From positions 3,623,501 to 3,687,500 of the forward strand of contig CP053915.1 in assembly GCA_021496925.1 (NCBI GenBank): a stretch of 64,000 nucleotides of DNA, read 5' to 3'. The notes beneath the pieces are model-generated. The model ran no database searches. It was not told the DNA's origin and saw only the letters and a program-made list of their open reading frames with translations. Source of the DNA: Acidovorax sp. YS12 (GTDB lineage: Bacteria; Pseudomonadota; Gammaproteobacteria; Burkholderiales; Burkholderiaceae_C). How positions within the stretch are numbered: position 1 is the stretch's first letter; every line of letters begins with the position of its first letter. Both the position numbers and the translations under genes were made by a program. Shown here in pieces: positions 1 to 8,470 of the stretch.

Positions 1-781
1 CCGGGCCAGCGACGGCGGCCTGAGCGGCAACGCCACGCTGAGCTACCTGCTGGGCGAGCACGCCGAGGCCTACGTGGCCGCGTCGCGCACCTTCCTGGGC
101 TACCAGTGGTCGCAGACCGGCTACTACCACGCGCGCAACTACGCCACCGCGGCGGACTACGCGCCCGCCACCGCCCACAACCGCAAGCTCGGCCTGAACG
201 TCTTCGGCGAACAGTGGAAGGCGGGCATCGGCTACTTCGACACCCGGCTGCTCGCCCCCACCGTGCTGAGCGTGGAGGCCAACAACCGGGGCCTGCGCAC
301 CAACGGCCCGCGCCTGCGCAGCCACGGCTGGATGCTGCACGCCCTGTACCAGTGGCAGCGCACCACGCTGGGCCTGAACGCCACGCTGGCCAGGACCAGC
401 AAGGGCGTGCCCGACACGCTCGAACCCGACGGCGGCGACCTCATGCCCGTGGGCGACACCGCCACGCTGTTCGTCGAGCACCAGTTGCCCGCCTGGCACA
501 CCCGCCTGGGCGCCACCCTGCGCTACGCCGGCAAGCAGAGCTACGCCGGCGCCGTGCGCGCCGCCGGCTACGTGGAGCAGCCGAGCTACACCGTGGTGGG
601 CCTGTCGGCCGACTGGAATCCCGGCGGCCGCAAGGACCTGACGCTGCGCCTGGGCGTGGACAACCTGTTCGACCGCCAGTACTACAACCGCGGCAGCTAC
701 CCGCGCCACCAGATCCGCAGCGTGGTGCCCATTCCGGCCGCCGGCCGCAGCGTGCAGGTGGGTGTGACCTGGACGTTCTGA
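1..781 (+). CDS. TonB-dependent receptor, C-terminal part (5' end outside window)
   Basis: This is the end of an outer-membrane beta-barrel receptor read in the frame beginning at base 2; its start lies upstream of the window. About 259 residues are visible. Alternating aromatic and polar residues suggest successive beta strands. Near the end comes the segment LRLGVDNLFDRQYYNRGSYP, which resembles the 'GVeNLFDkkYy' signature close to the C terminus of TonB-dependent receptors. The protein ends in VGVTWTF, with the terminal Phe expected of an outer-membrane barrel recognised by the BAM complex. The transported ligand cannot be read from this part. A terminator follows directly. Confidence 0.85.
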   Translation, partial: RASDGGLSGNATLSYLLGEHAEAYVAASRTFLGYQWSQTGYYHARNYATAADYAPATAHNRKLGLNVFGEQWKAGIGYFDTRLLAPTVLSVEANNRGLRTNGPRLRSHGWMLHALYQWQRTTLGLNATLARTSKGVPDTLEPDGGDLMPVGDTATLFVEHQLPAWHTRLGATLRYAGKQSYAGAVRAAGYVEQPSYTVVGLSADWNPGGRKDLTLRLGVDNLFDRQYYNRGSYPRHQIRSVVPIPAAGRSVQVGVTWTF

Positions 782-812
782 CCGTGCCGCCAGCGGGCGG
801 CTCCAAGGTATT

Positions 813-840
813 CGGCCTGCGCTGCGCAGGCCGTTTTTTT
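813..840 (+). terminator. Intrinsic terminator after the TonB receptor gene
   Basis: A 10-bp GC-rich inverted repeat (CGGCCTGCGC paired with GCGCAGGCCG, 813-833) is followed by a run of seven T. It sits about 30 bases after the receptor stop codon and before the convergent hydrolase gene. Confidence 0.85.
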
Positions 841-862
841 GCCGCCTGAGGAGCCTTTTCGC

Positions 863-1501
863 TCAGGTCCCGCCCACGTAGGGATTGCTGCGGCGCTCGC
901 GCCCGAAGGTGCTCTCCGGCCCGTGGCCGGGGATGAACACCGTCTCGTCGCCCATGGGCCACAGGCGCTGCGTGATGCTGTCGATCAGCTGCATGTGGTT
1001 GCCCTGCGGGAAGTCGGTGCGCCCGATGCTGCCCGCGAACAGCACGTCGCCCACGAAGCAGCGCTGGATCTGCGGTGCGTGGAACACCACGTGGCCCGGC
1101 GTGTGCCCGGGGCAGTGGCGCACGTGCACCGTCTCCTGGCCGATGGCCACCGTGTCGCCGTCGTGCAGCCAGCGCGTGGGCGCGAAGGGCAGGGCGGGCG
1201 GAAAGCCGAACATCGCGCTTTGCTGCGGCAGGCCGTCGATCCAGAACTGGTCGCCCTCCTGCGGGCCGACGATGGGCAGGTCCAGCTCGCGCGCCAGCGC
1301 GCCCGTGCCGCCGGCGTGGTCGATGTGGGCGTGCGTCAGCCAGATGGCCTTGAGCGTGATGCCCAGGCGCTGCGCCTGCGCCAGGATCTGGTCGAGGTCG
1401 CCGCCGGGGTCGATGACGGCCGCTTCCTGGGTCTGGTCGCACCAGACGAGCGAGCAGTTCTGCTGGAAGGGCGTGACGGGGATGGTGTGGTAGTGCAGCA
1501 T
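863..1501 (-). CDS. MBL-fold metallo-hydrolase, glyoxalase II-like (YcbL type)
   Basis: The 212-residue protein is a metallo-beta-lactamase-fold hydrolase of the glyoxalase II-like subgroup. The metal motif THAHIDH (His57, His59, Asp61, His62) is complete. It is followed by GHTPGH (His133), GDVLFAGSIGRTD (Asp152) and PGHGP (His193), which together supply both metal sites. The length fits the short YcbL-type enzymes, which lack the long C-terminal domain of true glyoxalase II. The likely role is hydrolysis of a thioester such as S-lactoylglutathione in the cytoplasm, but the substrate is inferred from the family only. The gene is convergent with the TonB receptor gene and stands alone. Confidence 0.88.
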   Translation of the reverse strand: MLHYHTIPVTPFQQNCSLVWCDQTQEAAVIDPGGDLDQILAQAQRLGITLKAIWLTHAHIDHAGGTGALARELDLPIVGPQEGDQFWIDGLPQQSAMFGFPPALPFAPTRWLHDGDTVAIGQETVHVRHCPGHTPGHVVFHAPQIQRCFVGDVLFAGSIGRTDFPQGNHMQLIDSITQRLWPMGDETVFIPGHGPESTFGRERRSNPYVGGT

Positions 1502-1631
1502 GGCCCGATGGTTGGGTGTTACTAACAGAGATCGAGAGATCGAGAGATTGGCGATTGCAAGCCTGGATTTGCATTGCCTTCGCCCGCCAGGAAGCGCTGG
1601 GTGACCGCTGCCCGGAAGCAGCCCTGCCCCT

Positions 1632-2324
1632 CTAGTCTTGACCTGCCGGGGCTTCTTCGGGAAACGCCCCCGAATGAGACATTCTGACGGGCTTCAGGGG
1701 ACTGTTGGCGATGCGCTCTGCGCTGTTTGCATCCAGTCCCAGTCCGCGCAGAGCGGCAGCGGTGCTCTGCTCCGCGAAGTCGGGCTCGCAGTCAGGCTCC
1801 AGCATGCGAATCGTCGCGCCAAGGCTGGCACCGGTCACGATATTGAGGGCCAAGGCGATGGGCATCTGCGCGAACCGCCCTTGACGGATGCCTTCCTCCA
1901 GATCCCGTTTCACGAAATCGAGCAGCAAATGCGGACTTCGAGAGTCCGGCCAGCCGAGGCGCGCGAGGAATGCTGCTGCCAGCGGGCGCTCGATAGCGAG
2001 CCTGGAGACGATGCGCAGGCCGACAGCGACCCGCTCCGCCGGATCGGCGTAGCTCTGCACGGCGGGTTCGGCCATCTGTATCAACGCATTGGCGATCTCG
2101 ACCGCCAGGTCCCGGATCAAGGCGTCAGGGGACGGGAAGTATTTGTAGAACGTTCCCCGTGACACCTGGGCCGCGGATATCACGTCATCGATCGATGTCG
2201 CCCCAGGCCCCTTCTCGGCGATCAGCTTCATCGCACTTGCATACAGGCGGGCGCGCATTCGGTCGCGTCGCTCGGCGGCGACGCGCTGACGGTGATCGGA
2301 TGTCGGCGTGGTCGTGGGAGGCAT
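1632..2324 (-). CDS. TetR/AcrR-family transcriptional regulator of the adjacent catabolic cluster
   Basis: A 230-residue TetR-type repressor. The N-terminal helix-turn-helix lies at about residues 35-60 (ATSIDDVISAAQVSRGTFYK, then YFPSPDAL), and the C-terminal part is a ligand-binding and dimerisation domain. The frame is open 31 codons further upstream, but the ATG at 2324 starts a normal TetR N terminus and lies just after a plausible promoter, so I prefer it. The gene is divergent from the FadL-type porin gene across 133 bases that contain palindromes. The likely role is repression of the 2458-10372 operon, released by the substrate or an intermediate; this is inferred from position. Confidence 0.85.
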   Translation of the reverse strand: MPPTTTPTSDHRQRVAAERRDRMRARLYASAMKLIAEKGPGATSIDDVISAAQVSRGTFYKYFPSPDALIRDLAVEIANALIQMAEPAVQSYADPAERVAVGLRIVSRLAIERPLAAAFLARLGWPDSRSPHLLLDFVKRDLEEGIRQGRFAQMPIALALNIVTGASLGATIRMLEPDCEPDFAEQSTAAALRGLGLDANSAERIANSPLKPVRMSHSGAFPEEAPAGQD

Positions 2325-2347
2325 GTGCGGATTGTGCCTTGCCGGTT

Positions 2348-2375
2348 TGCATAGGTGTAAACGATAGGTTTTCAA
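2348..2375 (-). promoter_or_regulatory. Candidate promoter of the TetR gene
   Basis: On the minus strand TTGAAA (2375-2370) and TATGCA (2353-2348) are separated by 16 bases. Transcription would begin roughly 15 bases before the ATG at 2324. Both boxes are good but not perfect matches to sigma-70 consensus. Confidence 0.4.
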
Positions 2376-2380
2376 TAGTG

Positions 2381-2415
2381 ACGATCGTGTCATGATGACA
2401 ATTAGTTCACTGAAC
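2381..2415. promoter_or_regulatory. Palindrome cluster, candidate TetR operator
   Basis: Three small perfect palindromes lie side by side in the divergent intergenic region: ACGATCGT (2381-2388), TGTCAT-G-ATGACA (2388-2400) and GTTCA-C-TGAAC (2405-2415). TetR-family repressors usually bind such dyads between their own gene and the target operon. Which dyad is the operator cannot be decided by eye. Confidence 0.45.
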
Positions 2416-2457
2416 ATTGATCAAACTCATCATTTACCTTCCTCAAAGGACTTCACG

Positions 2458-3636
2458 ATGTCTGGATGCTCTGAACGCTGCCAACTCCTGGCGGCGCTCG
2501 CTGTGGTTTTTATTCATGCCGATGCGGTTGCGGTCAACGGCGCGCTGCCCGGCGGCTATGGCATCAAGAATGCGTCCATGGGGGGCGCGGCGATCGCGCT
2601 CCCGCTGGATGCCGTGGCTGCAGCCAACAACCCTGCGGGCATGGCTTTTGTGCCGGCTTCCACGACATTTGGCCTTCAGGTGTTCCGCGGAAACTCTTCT
2701 GCCAACTACGCCATGCCAGGCAACCATCTTGAGAACAGCCAAACCGAGCTGGCTCCCGAGGGGGGAGTGAACTGGCACATGAGTCCCCAGATCACACTGG
2801 GACTGAGCATCGCGGGCTCCGGGGCCGGATCCGATTACGGCCGGCCTGCCCTGCCCGTGCCCGGCGCCGGCACAGCCCAGTCGACGCTGCGCGTTGCCGA
2901 GATCATCCCCGCCGTGGCCTGGAAGCCCCGGCCTGATCTGGCCCTGGGCGTGGGCCTCACCTTGGCGCGGCAACAGTTTGACGCCGATGGCGTCGTGGTG
3001 CCCGCGCCGGTGCCGGGCGGCCTGATGCCGCTGTCTGGCCATGGACGGCAGACCGCAATGGGCGCAGGCGTTCGGCTCGGCGCACTTTGGAAAGCGACGC
3101 CCGATTGGTCGATTGGCATCAACGTGAAGTCCCGGACACACATGGGCCGTCTCAAAGGGTACGACCGGGACTTGCTGGCCTACAGCGACGGACGCCTGGA
3201 TGTGCCTGCGCAGTATGGCGTCGGCGTTGCCTGGCAGGCCACGACACGGCTTCTCCTAGCGGCCGACTGGCTTCGCATCCAGTGGGGCGATATCAAGGCC
3301 ATGCAGGATCCAGGCGGCTTTGCCTGGCGCAACCAATCGGTCTTGCGCTTTGGCGTGGCCTGGACGCTGAATGACCGCTGGACCTTGCGCGCCGGGTACA
3401 GCCGCAACCGAGGCCAGATCGACAGCTCGCGCGCCGCGCAGAACCTGCTTGTACCGTCGATCCATGAAGAAGCCTACACGGCAGGCGTGAGTTGGCGACT
3501 CACGCCTCGTTCCGAGCTGAATGCCGGCTACGAGTTGAACCCGCGCACCACGCTCACAGGCACGGGGCCCAGCGCGGGAACCGCCCTGACGAGCAAGGTC
3601 CAGATGCTTCTGCTCGGCTTTCACCACACGTTCTGA
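2458..3636 (+). CDS. OmpP1/FadL/TodX-family outer membrane transport protein
   Basis: A 392-residue outer-membrane channel for hydrophobic compounds, related to E. coli FadL and to TodX/TbuX of aromatic degraders. The start at 2458 is preceded by AAAGGA at 2445-2450 and begins a signal peptide (hydrophobic stretch QLLAALAVVFIHADAVAVNG); the longer in-frame ATG at 2392 would spoil it. The mature N terminus has GGYGIKNASMGGAAIAL and then NNPAGMAF, the conserved FadL-family NPA region that forms the plug. The protein ends in LGFHHTF, with a terminal Phe typical of outer-membrane barrels. It is the first gene of the catabolic operon, so it probably imports the aromatic substrate. Confidence 0.88.
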   Translation: MSGCSERCQLLAALAVVFIHADAVAVNGALPGGYGIKNASMGGAAIALPLDAVAAANNPAGMAFVPASTTFGLQVFRGNSSANYAMPGNHLENSQTELAPEGGVNWHMSPQITLGLSIAGSGAGSDYGRPALPVPGAGTAQSTLRVAEIIPAVAWKPRPDLALGVGLTLARQQFDADGVVVPAPVPGGLMPLSGHGRQTAMGAGVRLGALWKATPDWSIGINVKSRTHMGRLKGYDRDLLAYSDGRLDVPAQYGVGVAWQATTRLLLAADWLRIQWGDIKAMQDPGGFAWRNQSVLRFGVAWTLNDRWTLRAGYSRNRGQIDSSRAAQNLLVPSIHEEAYTAGVSWRLTPRSELNAGYELNPRTTLTGTGPSAGTALTSKVQMLLLGFHHTF

Positions 3637-3650
3637 ATCAGGGGGCCGTA

Positions 3651-4790
3651 GTGAACAACGCGACTGTGCTTCGGCAGGCCGAATCGATTCCGGAAAGCCG
3701 GTTGCCTGCCCACATCCAGGCGGTTGCCCGTCCGCCAGCGCTTGGCCGGGCCATTGAGCTGGCTTTCCTGCGCTGGGAAAAGCGCCGGCTGGCCGCCACG
3801 GAACGTTTCTGGCGCGACTTCGGCTTTCATCTCGTCAGCGCTGGGCCGCAGCGCCTGATCGCACGCGGCACGGGGACGGCGCCCTGCATCGCCATTGCCG
3901 ACGCGGGCGCCCGCGATCGATTCGTCGGCCCCGCATTCCTCATGTCCGAGGACACCGATCTGCACCGCTACGTTGAGCAGATGGGCGCGCGCTGGCTGAC
4001 GCCCGACCAGTTGCCCGCAGGCGGCCGTGGTATCGAGCTGTTCGACCCCAGCGGACGCAGCGTCTGGCTGCTGCAGGACCAATTGCGCGTGCAGCCGCTA
4101 CCGCAGCGTGCATCGGTGACTCCCAGCACCAACACAGCCTGCGACAGCCCCCGCGTGAACCGCACCGTGCGCACGCCCATCGAGGCCGCACGCGTCGTGC
4201 GAATCGGCCATGTGGTGTTGCAGACGGTGGGCTTCGCCTGCATGGCGCAGTGGTACATGCGCGTGCTGGGGGTGATTCCCACGGACGTGCAATACCTTGC
4301 CGACGGCAGTCCGAACCTCGCGTTCTGCCGCCTGGATCTGAAGGATCAGCCTGCGGATCACCACACCCTCGTGATCGTGGGCGGCATCGAGGAAAAGATC
4401 GAGCACAGCGCTTACGAGGTGCTGGACCTGGATGCACTCGGGCAGGGGCAGCAGGTGCTGCGGGCACAGGGCCATCGCCACATGTGGGGTATCGGCCGCC
4501 ACTTGCTCGGCAGCCAGTTGTTCGATTACTGGCTCGACCCCGACGGATTCGAGTACGAGCACTACACCGATGGCGACCTTTTCACCGCCGATGTGGAGAC
4601 CGCCTACTCGGCACTCGAATTTGGCGGCATCTGGGCGTGGGGCGACGACGCGCCTGCCTCCATGAAGCCCAGGAAGAACCTGCACACGCTGTTCCACGTG
4701 CTCCGGCTCATCAGGAAGAAGGCGATCACACCGCAACGATTGAAGCTGCTGAGCGCTGCACTCGATGCACCGGCGCGCCCCTGGCTGTAA
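3651..4790 (+). CDS. Type I extradiol (meta-cleavage) dioxygenase, VOC superfamily
   Basis: A 379-residue two-domain VOC (glyoxalase/bleomycin-resistance fold) protein. The C-terminal domain holds the facial iron triad of type I extradiol dioxygenases in the right order: His187 in IGHVVLQT, His238 in DHHTLVIV and Glu303 in DPDGFEYEHY. The motif HMWGIGRHLLGSQLFDYW between them is typical of this group. The N-terminal domain is degenerate, as in BphC-like enzymes. The expected reaction is O2-dependent ring opening next to the two hydroxyls of a catechol-like substrate. The GTG start at 3651 lies 14 bases after the porin stop and follows a G-rich stretch; no ATG begins the domain. The substrate is unknown. 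Confidence 0.82.
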   Translation: MNNATVLRQAESIPESRLPAHIQAVARPPALGRAIELAFLRWEKRRLAATERFWRDFGFHLVSAGPQRLIARGTGTAPCIAIADAGARDRFVGPAFLMSEDTDLHRYVEQMGARWLTPDQLPAGGRGIELFDPSGRSVWLLQDQLRVQPLPQRASVTPSTNTACDSPRVNRTVRTPIEAARVVRIGHVVLQTVGFACMAQWYMRVLGVIPTDVQYLADGSPNLAFCRLDLKDQPADHHTLVIVGGIEEKIEHSAYEVLDLDALGQGQQVLRAQGHRHMWGIGRHLLGSQLFDYWLDPDGFEYEHYTDGDLFTADVETAYSALEFGGIWAWGDDAPASMKPRKNLHTLFHVLRLIRKKAITPQRLKLLSAALDAPARPWL

Positions 4791-4810
4791 CCCTTTTTTC
4801 AATCACATTC

Positions 4811-5767
4811 ATGCCACGATCCATCATCCGTTATGCCGACGCCGGCACACCCCGCTGGGGCGTTCAGTTCGAGCGCCATATCGCTCCCCTGGACATCGAC
4901 GCAGCCACCACTGGCGACCTGCTGTCCGCGCACTGGGACCTGCTGTGGTCCATCGAGCCAGAGCATGCAACCGTGCCCCCGGAGCGCGTGCGGCTCCTCT
5001 CGCCAGTCACATCGCAGCAGCAATTCATCTGCCAGGGCGTCAACTACAGCAGCCACATTGCTGAGTCAGGGCTGCGCGTCGAGAACTTCCCCTTCAACAC
5101 GATCTTCACCAAGGCGCCCTCCAGCATCACGGCGGCCGATGCGCCGGTGGCATGTCCCGCACACGTGCATCTGCTCGATTACGAAATCGAATTGGGCCTG
5201 GTGCTGCGCAGGCCTCTGCCGGCAGGCATCACGGTTGGCTTGCAGGATCTGCACCAGTGGCTGGCGGGCGTGACGATCGTCAACGATCTCTCTGCCCGCG
5301 ACGTGCAATTGCCCCAGGGCCAGTTCTACAAGGGCAAGAGCTACCGCGGCTTTGGCCCGGTGGGGCCTGCCCTGGTTTTGCTGACCCCGCAGGAGTGGGC
5401 GCGCTGGCCCGAACTGCACATGCGCCTTGCCGTCAACGGCCAACTGCGGCAAGACGCCTATTGCGCCGAAATGCTTCATGGGCCCGCCGCCACGCTGACG
5501 GAACTGGCAGCGCTGCAAGACCTGAACGCGGGTGATCTCATTGCCACTGGCACGCCCGCGGGCTGCGCGGCACGTGCCCCTGGCAAGTTGACGATGTTCA
5601 TCCTCAAGCACTTCATGAGCGATGCAGGCAAGTGGCGCGCCTTCATCGGGAAAGGCCGTTCCAACCCTGCTTATCTGCGTCCAGGGGACCGCATCAGTGC
5701 GTCGATCCGAACCGATGACGGCGCAATCGACCTTGGCGAACAGACAACCTCCATCGTTGCACCATGA
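4811..5767 (+). CDS. Fumarylacetoacetate hydrolase (FAH) family protein
   Basis: A 318-residue enzyme of the FAH superfamily, which hydrolyses or otherwise splits C-C bonds in 1,3-diketo or ring-fission products using a divalent metal. Seen in order: an N-terminal cap region; QGVNYSSH (about residue 78), matching the family's 'GlNY..Ha'; LLDYEIELGLVL with the acidic metal ligands; VNDLSARDVQ with the third; KSYRGFGPVGP; and DLIATGTPAG. The ATG at 4811 follows the dioxygenase stop by 20 bases. Its stop overlaps the next start as ATGA, so the two are probably translationally coupled. In this setting it should act on the meta-cleavage product, as hydrolase, hydratase or decarboxylase. Confidence 0.85.
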   Translation: MPRSIIRYADAGTPRWGVQFERHIAPLDIDAATTGDLLSAHWDLLWSIEPEHATVPPERVRLLSPVTSQQQFICQGVNYSSHIAESGLRVENFPFNTIFTKAPSSITAADAPVACPAHVHLLDYEIELGLVLRRPLPAGITVGLQDLHQWLAGVTIVNDLSARDVQLPQGQFYKGKSYRGFGPVGPALVLLTPQEWARWPELHMRLAVNGQLRQDAYCAEMLHGPAATLTELAALQDLNAGDLIATGTPAGCAARAPGKLTMFILKHFMSDAGKWRAFIGKGRSNPAYLRPGDRISASIRTDDGAIDLGEQTTSIVAP

Positions 5768-7428
5768 GAACATCATCTTCGGAAGCCGCGGCACGGGCAA
5801 TCGACACGGACGTCCTGCTGGTTGGCCTTGGCCCTGTCGGTGCGGCGCTGGCCAATCTGCTGGGCCGCTACGGCGTGAACGTGCTGGCGATTGACAAGGC
5901 CACGGCCATCTTCGAGAAGCCGCGCGCCATCGCCCTGGACAATGAGGCCTTGCGCATTCTTCAGCTGGCTGGCGTACACGAAGGCGAGCTCGATACGGTG
6001 GCCATCGCGCAGGTGCACTACCAATCGCCCATGTTCGGCCGCTTCGCGCGCATCAACAGCGCTGGCATCGTCGACGGTCACCCGGCGCTCGTCACCTTCT
6101 TCCAGCCGCAGCTGGAGCAACTGCTGCGCTCCAAACTGGCGCAGTTTCCTGGCGTCGAAGTTCGGCTGGGTGTCGAACTGGAGGGTTTCGTGGACGACGG
6201 CCAATCCGTCAGCGCCCGGCTGAAGGACGCTGCCGGACAGCAGATCCAGGTGCGCGCGCGCTACCTCGTCGGCACCGATGGGGCGAGTTCGCTGGTGCGG
6301 CGTGCGCTTGGTCTGGAGTTCGAAGGCCGCAGTTTCCAGCAGGACTGGCTGATCGTCGATGCCCTGGACGTCCCCGATCCGATCGACCATATTGAGTTCT
6401 GTTGCGATCCGAAGCGCCCCACACCGCGTATGGTGGCGCCCGGCGGCAGGCAGCGGTGGGAGTTCATGCTGCGTCCCGGCGAGAACCCGGAAGAAATGGA
6501 GCGGCCGGAATCGGTGCGGCGGCTGCTGGCTCCCTGGTGCGACAGCGAGCGCATCCGCATCGAGCGCACCGCGGTTTACCGTTTCCATGCGCGCGAGGCC
6601 CGGCAGTTCTCCAAAGGGCGTTGCTTCCTCGCGGGGGATGCTGCGCACATTACACCGCCCTTTGCCGGCCAGGGACTGGTGGCGGGACTGCGCGATGCCG
6701 CGAACCTGGCCTGGAAGCTCGCGGCCGTGGTACGAGGGCAGGCAGGCCCCCAACTCCTTGCCAGCTACGACGCCGAGCGCAGGCCCCACGCCAGGAAGAT
6801 CATTCGCCTTGCGCTCCAGCTCGGTGCCCTGGTGATGCCGCAGAACCGGGCGAAGGCATTTGCCGTGCATGGACTCATGAGCCTGTTGCGTTTGCTCCCT
6901 GCTGGACGTGCGTTGTTCGAAGATTTGAAATTGAAGCCGCAGAACACCTTCGATGAAGGCTTGTTCTGGCGCCAGCACGGCCGCGAGCGGCTGCGGGCGG
7001 GCGCCATGCTGCCGCAAGGCTGGGTGCGCCCGGCCCGAGGTGACCGGCCGATACTCAGCGATGACGCCTTGGGCCTGCAGTGGGCGCTGATCGGCTTTGG
7101 CGTCGATCCGTCCGCGGGGCTGCCGGCCGAGTTGCTTCAGCGCTGGCAGGCGCTTGGCGGCCGGGTGTGGCAGTGGTGCCATCGCGCCCAGCGGCAGCAT
7201 CTTGGCGCACCCGGGATCCGGTTGGAAGCGCTTGATGAGACATTGCTGCCACGCAAGGTCCCCCTGGGCTGGGTGGCCATCGTCAGGCCGGACCGCTGTG
7301 TGCTGTGTGAAGGGCCGGCCGCAGAGGTCGAGACGATGCTGAAGCAGGCGCTTCAGCGCGTCGCGCCGCCCGAGGCCACAGCGCCGGAGGCAATCACGTC
7401 CCTTCCGAAAGAACGGTATGCGGCGTGA
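5764..7428 (+). CDS. FAD-dependent aromatic monooxygenase, MhpA-like
   Basis: A 554-residue class A flavoprotein monooxygenase similar to 3-(3-hydroxyphenyl)propionate hydroxylase. The Rossmann FAD motif GLGPVGAALANLLGRYG is near residue 22. The DG motif (YLVGTDGASSLVRRALG) is near 170, and the GD motif FLAGDAAHITPPFAGQG has Asp292. A thioredoxin-like C-terminal domain fills residues 400-554, as in MhpA and PheA. It should use NAD(P)H and O2 to put a hydroxyl ortho to an existing phenolic hydroxyl, making the catechol-type substrate for the dioxygenase encoded upstream. It overlaps the FAH gene by 4 bases and the next gene by 11, which fits one operon. Confidence 0.88.
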   Translation: MRTSSSEAAARAIDTDVLLVGLGPVGAALANLLGRYGVNVLAIDKATAIFEKPRAIALDNEALRILQLAGVHEGELDTVAIAQVHYQSPMFGRFARINSAGIVDGHPALVTFFQPQLEQLLRSKLAQFPGVEVRLGVELEGFVDDGQSVSARLKDAAGQQIQVRARYLVGTDGASSLVRRALGLEFEGRSFQQDWLIVDALDVPDPIDHIEFCCDPKRPTPRMVAPGGRQRWEFMLRPGENPEEMERPESVRRLLAPWCDSERIRIERTAVYRFHAREARQFSKGRCFLAGDAAHITPPFAGQGLVAGLRDAANLAWKLAAVVRGQAGPQLLASYDAERRPHARKIIRLALQLGALVMPQNRAKAFAVHGLMSLLRLLPAGRALFEDLKLKPQNTFDEGLFWRQHGRERLRAGAMLPQGWVRPARGDRPILSDDALGLQWALIGFGVDPSAGLPAELLQRWQALGGRVWQWCHRAQRQHLGAPGIRLEALDETLLPRKVPLGWVAIVRPDRCVLCEGPAAEVETMLKQALQRVAPPEATAPEAITSLPKERYAA

Positions 7429-8443
7429 GCTGGTCTGCACCGAGGCGGCCTCGCCGCCGCACCTGTTGGTGCGCACGGTCCAGCGGCCTCGCCCCGGCGC
7501 CACCGAAGTCCTGGTGCGCGTGGAGGCCACCTCTGTCAACCCGATCGACGCCAAGCGCGCGGAGGGCTATGGGCGGCGCCTGCTGGGGCTCAAGGGCGCG
7601 GGGCGCTTTCCGCTCGTGTTGGGCAACGATGTCGCGGGCGTGGTCGAGGCTGTCGGCGCTGGCGTAAGGGGCTTTGCGCCGGGGCAGCGCGTATTCGGGC
7701 TGATCGGCACCGGGCGGGCAGGCGGTGCGCATGCGTCGCACGTCGTCGTTCCGGAGAAACAGTTGCTGCCCGCAGCGGATGGCGCCGATTCGCATGCGCT
7801 GGCTGTGCTGCCTTACTCGTTCACGACGGCATGGCTCGCGCTGCGCGGCATCGGTATCGGCGCGCACAACATGCGGGGCATGAAAGTACTGATCCATGGT
7901 GCCACCGGAGGGCTGGGGCGCTTGGCGATGCAGGTGCTTCAGCCTGGGGGCAGCCGGATCACAGCGATCTGCGGCAAAGGCCAATGCCAGGCGGCGCTGG
8001 ATCTTGGCGCCGAAGTCGCAGTGGAGCGCGGGCCCGCGTGCATTCCATCCTTGCCCAGCGACTTTGATGCGATCCTGAACTTTGCCGCTTGGGACGACGA
8101 TGCGCTGCTGGCCTCCCGCCTGGGCCCGCGCGCGCTGGGCCAGGCGACCACGGTGCACCCCTTGCTGGCCCACTTCGACCGCCGGGGATGGCCAGGCGGT
8201 GCATGGGCCTGCCTGCGCGACCGGCGGCATGTCCGCGCCATCGTCACCTCCCGCGCCCCCAGGGCGCGGTATGGCTGGGTCGTTTTCAGGCCTGATCTGC
8301 AGGCGCTATCGGTGCTCGGCCAGATGGTTCACGCGGGCTCGGTCTCGCTGCCTGTTGGCATCTGCACCTCCTTCGACAACGCCATCGCGGCGTTCAACCA
8401 CGTTTGCGCGGGCCGTCCTGGCCGCGCCCTCCTATGGCCGTAA
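7418..8443 (+). CDS. MDR-family NAD(P)-dependent alcohol dehydrogenase / quinone oxidoreductase
   Basis: A 341-residue medium-chain dehydrogenase/reductase. The N-terminal GroES-like domain has VEATSVNPIDAKRAEGYG and FPLVLGNDVAGVVEAVGAG. The nucleotide site is VLIHGATGGLGRLAMQVLQ, near residue 151. No catalytic-zinc cysteine or histidine set is evident, which favours the zinc-independent quinone oxidoreductase/enoyl reductase branch. The start overlaps the monooxygenase end by 11 bases. In the operon it could reduce an unsaturated ring-fission product or oxidise a side-chain alcohol; the sequence does not decide. Confidence 0.8.
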   Translation: MRRELVCTEAASPPHLLVRTVQRPRPGATEVLVRVEATSVNPIDAKRAEGYGRRLLGLKGAGRFPLVLGNDVAGVVEAVGAGVRGFAPGQRVFGLIGTGRAGGAHASHVVVPEKQLLPAADGADSHALAVLPYSFTTAWLALRGIGIGAHNMRGMKVLIHGATGGLGRLAMQVLQPGGSRITAICGKGQCQAALDLGAEVAVERGPACIPSLPSDFDAILNFAAWDDDALLASRLGPRALGQATTVHPLLAHFDRRGWPGGAWACLRDRRHVRAIVTSRAPRARYGWVVFRPDLQALSVLGQMVHAGSVSLPVGICTSFDNAIAAFNHVCAGRPGRALLWP

Positions 8444-8470
8444 GGCCGTTCTTTGTAACCGCACGCCACC

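Noticed and set aside
1527..1549. Short tandem repeat of period 8 (GATCGAGA, almost three copies)
   Set aside because: It is too short to mean much and not linked to any gene start; no function can be supported.
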